A DNA stretch of 8,323 nucleotides. It comes from Rhizobiaceae bacterium. GTDB taxonomy: Bacteria > Pseudomonadota > Alphaproteobacteria > Rhizobiales > Rhizobiaceae. This document shows, piece by piece, positions 5,182 through 8,323 of this stretch. The stretch covers positions 1-8,323 of the forward strand of contig JAJFMR010000109.1 of assembly GCA_020696915.1 (NCBI GenBank). The letters run 5' to 3'. The notes beneath the pieces are model-generated. The model ran no database searches, was not told where the DNA came from, and worked only from the letters and a program-made list of their open reading frames with translations. The first letter of the stretch is position 1. The number at the start of each line of letters is the position of its first letter. A program made the position numbers and the translations under genes.

Positions 5182-6465
5182 TCACGCGGCGGCGAGCGCC
5201 TGTGCGAGATCCGCAACCAGATCGTCGGGGTGCTCGACGCCGATCGACAGGCGGATCGTGGAATCCAGGATGCCGATTCTGTCCCGAACCTCCTCCGGCA
5301 CTCCCGAGTGGGTCATCGCGGCCGGGTGGCTGGCAAGCGACTCGGTCCCGCCGAGGCTGACTGCCAGCTTGAAAATCTGCAGCGCGTCCAGGAATGCAAA
5401 AGCCGCCTTTTCGCCGCCGCGAATGTCGAACGAGAATGTCGAGCCGGCGCCGGTGCACTGCCGCCGGAACACCGCCGCGCCGGGACTGCTTTCGGCGAGG
5501 AACGGCAGGTAGGCGACCCTCGCCACCTTGGGATGATCGGCCAGGTACTCCGCGACGGCGAGGGCGTTCCTGTCAGCTCGCTCCATGCGCAGGCCGAGCG
5601 TTTCGAGGGATCGGCCGAGCATCCAGCAGGAGTGCGGGTCGAGCTGCGTGCCGATCGCTCCCCGCAGCGCCTTGACCGGCTTCGTCATGGCTCTGCTGCC
5701 CAGAGCCGCGCCGGCGATCAGGTCGGAGTGGCCGCCGACATATTTGGTCAGCGAATAGACCGACAGGTCGACGCCATGCTCGAGCGGCCGCTGGAACACC
5801 GGTCCGAGCAGCGTGTTGTCGCAGACGATGATCGGCCGATGGCCCTGCCTCGCCTCGATCTCGTCGGCGATGCCAAGCACGGCCTGGAAATCGACCAGCG
5901 TATTGATCGGGTTGGAAGGCGTTTCAACGAAGATGATCGAGATGCGGCCGCGGCTGCGGGCCTCGTCGGCGGCGGTCCGGATGGCGGATTCGTCGATACC
6001 GTCGTGGAAGCCGACGGCGGCGACGCCGAGCCCGGCAAGCGTCCTTGCCAGCAGCGTCTCAGTGCCGCCGTAAAGGGGCTGCGAATGCAGGACCGCGTCG
6101 CCCGGCCGGACGAAGGCAAGGAGCGTGGTGGCAATCGCCGACATGCCCGACGAGAACAGGACACCTGCCTCCGCGCCCTCGTAGACGGCGAGGCGATCCT
6201 CGACGATCTCGCCATTGGGGTGGTTGAAGCGCGAATAGACGAGGCCGGCCTCGCCGCCGCTCGGCGGCTCCCGGCGTCCGGCGACATAGTCGAAGAAATC
6301 GCGCCCGTCTTCCGCGGTCCTGAATGCGAAAGTCGATGTCAGGAAAACCGGCGGCTTCACCGCTCCTTCCGAAAGCTGCGGATCGAACCCGTAGCCGAGC
6401 ATCAGCGTTTCCGGATGCAGCCGATGGTTGCCGATATGCGTCTTGTACGGGCGTGGCGCGGTCAT
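5182..6465 (-). CDS. Cystathionine gamma-synthase / gamma-lyase family PLP-dependent enzyme
   Basis: A 427-residue fold-type I PLP enzyme of the Cys/Met metabolism family. Visible features are YSRF (78-81; Tyr and Arg hold the neighbouring subunit's PLP phosphate), SSGMSA (105-110), LYGGT (131-135, the ring-stacking Tyr132), ETPSNP (181-186), DNTLL (216-220, Asp for the pyridine nitrogen), SLTKYVGGHSD with Schiff-base Lys241, SLGGTES (370-376) and substrate carboxylate Arg405. Length is slightly above the usual 380-400, from an N-terminal leader and an insert near 60-75 (GRREPPSGGEAG). It catalyses replacement or elimination at the gamma carbon of sulfur amino acids. Synthase, lyase and methionine gamma-lyase activities cannot be separated here. 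ATG 6465 has GGAG 9 bases upstream. No SAM riboswitch is recognised in the leader. Elimination activity would yield thiols or H2S, a possible link with the nearby persulfide operon (inference). Confidence 0.9.
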   Translation of the reverse strand: MTAPRPYKTHIGNHRLHPETLMLGYGFDPQLSEGAVKPPVFLTSTFAFRTAEDGRDFFDYVAGRREPPSGGEAGLVYSRFNHPNGEIVEDRLAVYEGAEAGVLFSSGMSAIATTLLAFVRPGDAVLHSQPLYGGTETLLARTLAGLGVAAVGFHDGIDESAIRTAADEARSRGRISIIFVETPSNPINTLVDFQAVLGIADEIEARQGHRPIIVCDNTLLGPVFQRPLEHGVDLSVYSLTKYVGGHSDLIAGAALGSRAMTKPVKALRGAIGTQLDPHSCWMLGRSLETLGLRMERADRNALAVAEYLADHPKVARVAYLPFLAESSPGAAVFRRQCTGAGSTFSFDIRGGEKAAFAFLDALQIFKLAVSLGGTESLASHPAAMTHSGVPEEVRDRIGILDSTIRLSIGVEHPDDLVADLAQALAAA

Positions 6466-6524
6466 GGCGGGTTTCTCCGATAGGTCCGGGTCGGAATCTA
6501 TTGCATCTGCCGCCGCAGGCCATG

Positions 6525-6549
6525 AAAAAGGGGGCGGTCGCCCGCCCCC
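6525..6549 (-). terminator. Intrinsic terminator after the ABC substrate-binding protein gene
   Basis: On the minus strand, GGGGGCGG (6549-6542) and CCGCCCCC (6537-6530) form a perfect 8-bp stem closed by a GCGA tetraloop (GNRA type) and followed directly by TTTTT (6529-6525). It starts 24 bases after the stop of the gene ending at 6574 and separates it from the PLP-enzyme gene. Stem, stable loop and T-run make this a strong call. Confidence 0.88.
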
Positions 6550-6573
6550 CTGCTCGATGAGTTGCGGCTATGG

Positions 6574-7545
6574 CTACTGGATCGCCTTGTCGGTGATGGC
6601 GGACGTCCAGGCGCCGCTTGGCTGCTTGGTGATGATCTTCTGGTCGAGCAGCGCCTTGGCGGTGCGCTCATAGGCCGCCTCGATCAGCTTGCCATCGGCA
6701 TTGTCGATCAGCTTGGCGATTTCGCCCATCATCCGCTTCTGGTGGTTCTCGTCCTGGCCGCCATTTTCCATGACGATCCCGGCTGCCTCGTCCGGGTTGT
6801 CGACGGCATATTTCCAGCCCTTCATGGAGGCCCGCACGAACCGCACCATCTTGTCCTCGAACGCAGGGTCCTTGAGGTCGTCCTCCAGCGCATAGAGGCC
6901 GTCCTCCAGAAGGTCGTTGCCCATCTCCGTGTAGTTGAACACGACGAGATCCTCCGGCTTGAAGCCGGCATCGATCAGCTGCCAGTACTCGTTGTAGGTC
7001 ATGACCGAGATGCAGTCGGCCTGCTTCTGGATGAGCGGCTGCACGTCGAAGCTCTGCTTCAGAACCGTGACGCCGTCCGGGCCGCCCTCGGTGGGGAGGC
7101 CGATCTTGTTCATCCAGGCGTAGAACGGGTACTCGTTGCCGAAAAACCATACGCCGAGGGTCTTGCCCTTGAAGTCCGCTTCGGTCTTGACCGGGCCGTC
7201 CTTCGGGCAGACCAGCTGCATGCCGGCCTTCTTGAATGGCTGCGCGATATTGACGAGCGGCACCCCCTTCTCGCGCGCGGCGAGCGCGCCGCCCATCCAG
7301 TCGACGATGACGTCGGCGCCGCCGCCGGCGATCACCTGTTCGGGCGCAATGTCGGGACCGCCGGGCTTGATCTCGACGTCGAGGTTCTCCTCCTCGTAGA
7401 AGCCCTTGTCCTTGGCCACGTAATAGCCCGCGAACTGCGCCTGGGTGACCCATTTCAGCTGCAGCGTCACCGCATCGGCGGCGAGCGCCTGCCCGATGGC
7501 GAGCGACATCGCCCCGGCCAGCATCGAAACCATCAGTTTCTTCAT
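6574..7545 (-). CDS. ABC transporter substrate-binding protein, NMT1/THI5 (ThiY-like) family
   Basis: A 323-residue periplasmic binding protein. The signal peptide is KKLMVSMLAGAMSLAIGQALA, with likely cleavage after ALA (residue 22). The first strand and helix, LQLKWVTQAQFAGYYVAKDKGFYEEE, are the hallmark of the NMT1/THI5-like family (ThiY, RibY), which binds pyrimidine or flavin-like ligands. The lobe crossover is near TLGVWFFGNEYPFY (129-142), and aromatic residues around QPLIQKQADCISVMTYNEYWQL (169-190) probably line the pocket. The ligand may be a thiamine pyrimidine precursor or riboflavin; it cannot be settled from sequence alone. AGAGGGTAGGTA precedes ATG 7545 as a good ribosome site. 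It follows the permease gene by 26 bases in the same operon and ends in a strong terminator. The ATPase gene is not in the window. Confidence 0.9.
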   Translation of the reverse strand: MKKLMVSMLAGAMSLAIGQALAADAVTLQLKWVTQAQFAGYYVAKDKGFYEEENLDVEIKPGGPDIAPEQVIAGGGADVIVDWMGGALAAREKGVPLVNIAQPFKKAGMQLVCPKDGPVKTEADFKGKTLGVWFFGNEYPFYAWMNKIGLPTEGGPDGVTVLKQSFDVQPLIQKQADCISVMTYNEYWQLIDAGFKPEDLVVFNYTEMGNDLLEDGLYALEDDLKDPAFEDKMVRFVRASMKGWKYAVDNPDEAAGIVMENGGQDENHQKRMMGEIAKLIDNADGKLIEAAYERTAKALLDQKIITKQPSGAWTSAITDKAIQ

Positions 7546-7571
7546 TTACCTACCCTCTGGTGTTGACCCCA

Positions 7572-8323
7572 CTACGCCTGTCCACCGCGGACAGACGGAT
7601 GCCAAAACGTTGCGGCCCTTTCGAGAAGGGCGACCGCGCCATAGAAGACCGATCCGACGAGCGCTGCAACTGCGATTTCGGCCCACACCATGTCGATGTT
7701 CATGCGGCCGACTTCCGTCGAAATGCGGAAGCCCATGCCGACCACCGGCGTCCCGAAGAACTCGGCGACGATGGCGCCGATCATCGCCAGGGTGGAATTG
7801 ATCTTGAGCGCGTTGAAGATGAAGGGCGCGGCGGCGGGCAGCCTCAGCTTGACCAGCGTCTGCCAGTAGCTCGCCGCATAGGTTCTGAGCAGGTCGCGCT
7901 CCATGTGCCCGGACGCCGCGAGGCCGGTCACCGTATTCACCAGCATCGGGAAGAAGGTCATGATGACGACGACGGCGGCTTTCGAGGGCCAGTCGAAGCC
8001 GAACCAGATGACCATGATCGGCGCGACGCCGATGATGGGCAGCGCCGACACCATGTTGCCGATCGGCAGCAGCCCGCGGCGCAGGAACAGGAACCGGTCG
8101 GCGAGCACCGCAGCCAGGAAACCTGTCCCGCAGCCCAGGACGTAGCCGATCAGCACCGCCTTGAAGATGGTCTGGTTGACGTCGGCTGCCAGCACCGGCA
8201 ACGACGCGGCGAACCTGGCGGCGATCGCGCTCGGCGGCGGCAGCAGGATGAAGGGGATGCCGGCGCCGCACGTCGCCGCTTCCCAGATGATCAGTATCCA
8301 GGCCCCGAAGATCAGCGGGATGA
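7572..8323 (-). CDS. ABC transporter permease (ThiX/SsuC-like), N-terminus cut by window edge
   Basis: The reading frame is open to the right edge and gives 249 residues before TAG at 7574-7572. The TTG at 8201 is an internal codon and not the start, since the residues before it continue the family pattern (IPLIFGAWILIIWEAATCG, then FILLPPPSAIAARF). About 10-25 residues are probably missing compared with the usual 255-275. Five or six membrane helices are visible, with the LPIIGVAPIMVIWFGF helix and loop and an EAA-type cytoplasmic motif near visible residues 148-168 (YAASYWQTLVKLRLPAAAPF) that docks the ATPase. It forms the inner-membrane channel for the substrate delivered by the binding protein downstream. 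Family members move thiamine precursors, riboflavin, sulfonates or taurine; the partner binding protein favours a pyrimidine- or flavin-type ligand. Confidence 0.9.
   Translation of the reverse strand, partial: IPLIFGAWILIIWEAATCGAGIPFILLPPPSAIAARFAASLPVLAADVNQTIFKAVLIGYVLGCGTGFLAAVLADRFLFLRRGLLPIGNMVSALPIIGVAPIMVIWFGFDWPSKAAVVVIMTFFPMLVNTVTGLAASGHMERDLLRTYAASYWQTLVKLRLPAAAPFIFNALKINSTLAMIGAIVAEFFGTPVVGMGFRISTEVGRMNIDMVWAEIAVAALVGSVFYGAVALLERAATFWHPSVRGGQA

Noticed and set aside
3160..6483. Open + strand frame of 1107 codons
   Set aside because: It runs antisense or out of frame through at least four well-recognised genes, its protein is arginine-rich and low-complexity with no family features, and long spurious frames are common in GC-rich DNA.
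6466..6524. SAM-II type riboswitch upstream of the PLP enzyme gene
   Set aside because: Only 59 bases lie between the upstream terminator and the start codon, and I do not see the conserved SAM-II pseudoknot sequences.

Overview
The window looks like chromosomal DNA of a GC-rich alphaproteobacterium, probably of the Hyphomicrobiales (rhizobia-like). This rests on the base composition, the gene types, and the close match of several products to families common in that order. It is inference, because there is no rRNA or other phylogenetic marker. No tRNA, rRNA, CRISPR array, insertion sequence or phage gene was seen.

Layout. Positions 1-194 hold the 3' end of a thiamine-pyrophosphate enzyme gene (+). 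Positions 299-1162 encode an exported alpha/beta hydrolase (+). After a short AT-rich gap, 1388-3937 form a tight five-gene operon (+): a DUF442/TIGR01244 phosphatase-like sulfurtransferase domain protein, an ETHE1-type persulfide dioxygenase, a BigR/SqrR-type ArsR repressor, and two half-size YeeE/YedE sulfur-compound permeases. A strong inverted repeat closes the operon. The other genes run on the minus strand: a peptidoglycan-binding/HExxH metallopeptidase (4024-5040), a cystathionine gamma-synthase/lyase-family PLP enzyme (5182-6465), a terminator, then a substrate-binding protein (6574-7545) and permease (7572 to the right edge) of an NMT1/THI5-type ABC importer.

How the genes work together. 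The central operon is a persulfide/H2S-responsive detoxification unit. The repressor keeps two cysteines at the 66-residue spacing of known persulfide sensors. The dioxygenase would oxidise glutathione persulfide to sulfite, the DUF442 protein probably moves sulfane sulfur, and the YeeE-like proteins would move sulfur species across the membrane. The PLP enzyme nearby belongs to a family that can release H2S or thiols from sulfur amino acids, but it is convergent and separately transcribed.

The most notable anomaly is that the first YeeE gene is frameshifted. Its two halves lie in different frames, and the shift point sits at a perfect 8-bp inverted repeat. Removing two bases from one arm restores a plausible protein, which suggests a quasipalindrome-type mutation or an assembly/sequencing error. 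I found no wholly unknown system; the persulfide operon with its broken permease is the region most worth a second look.
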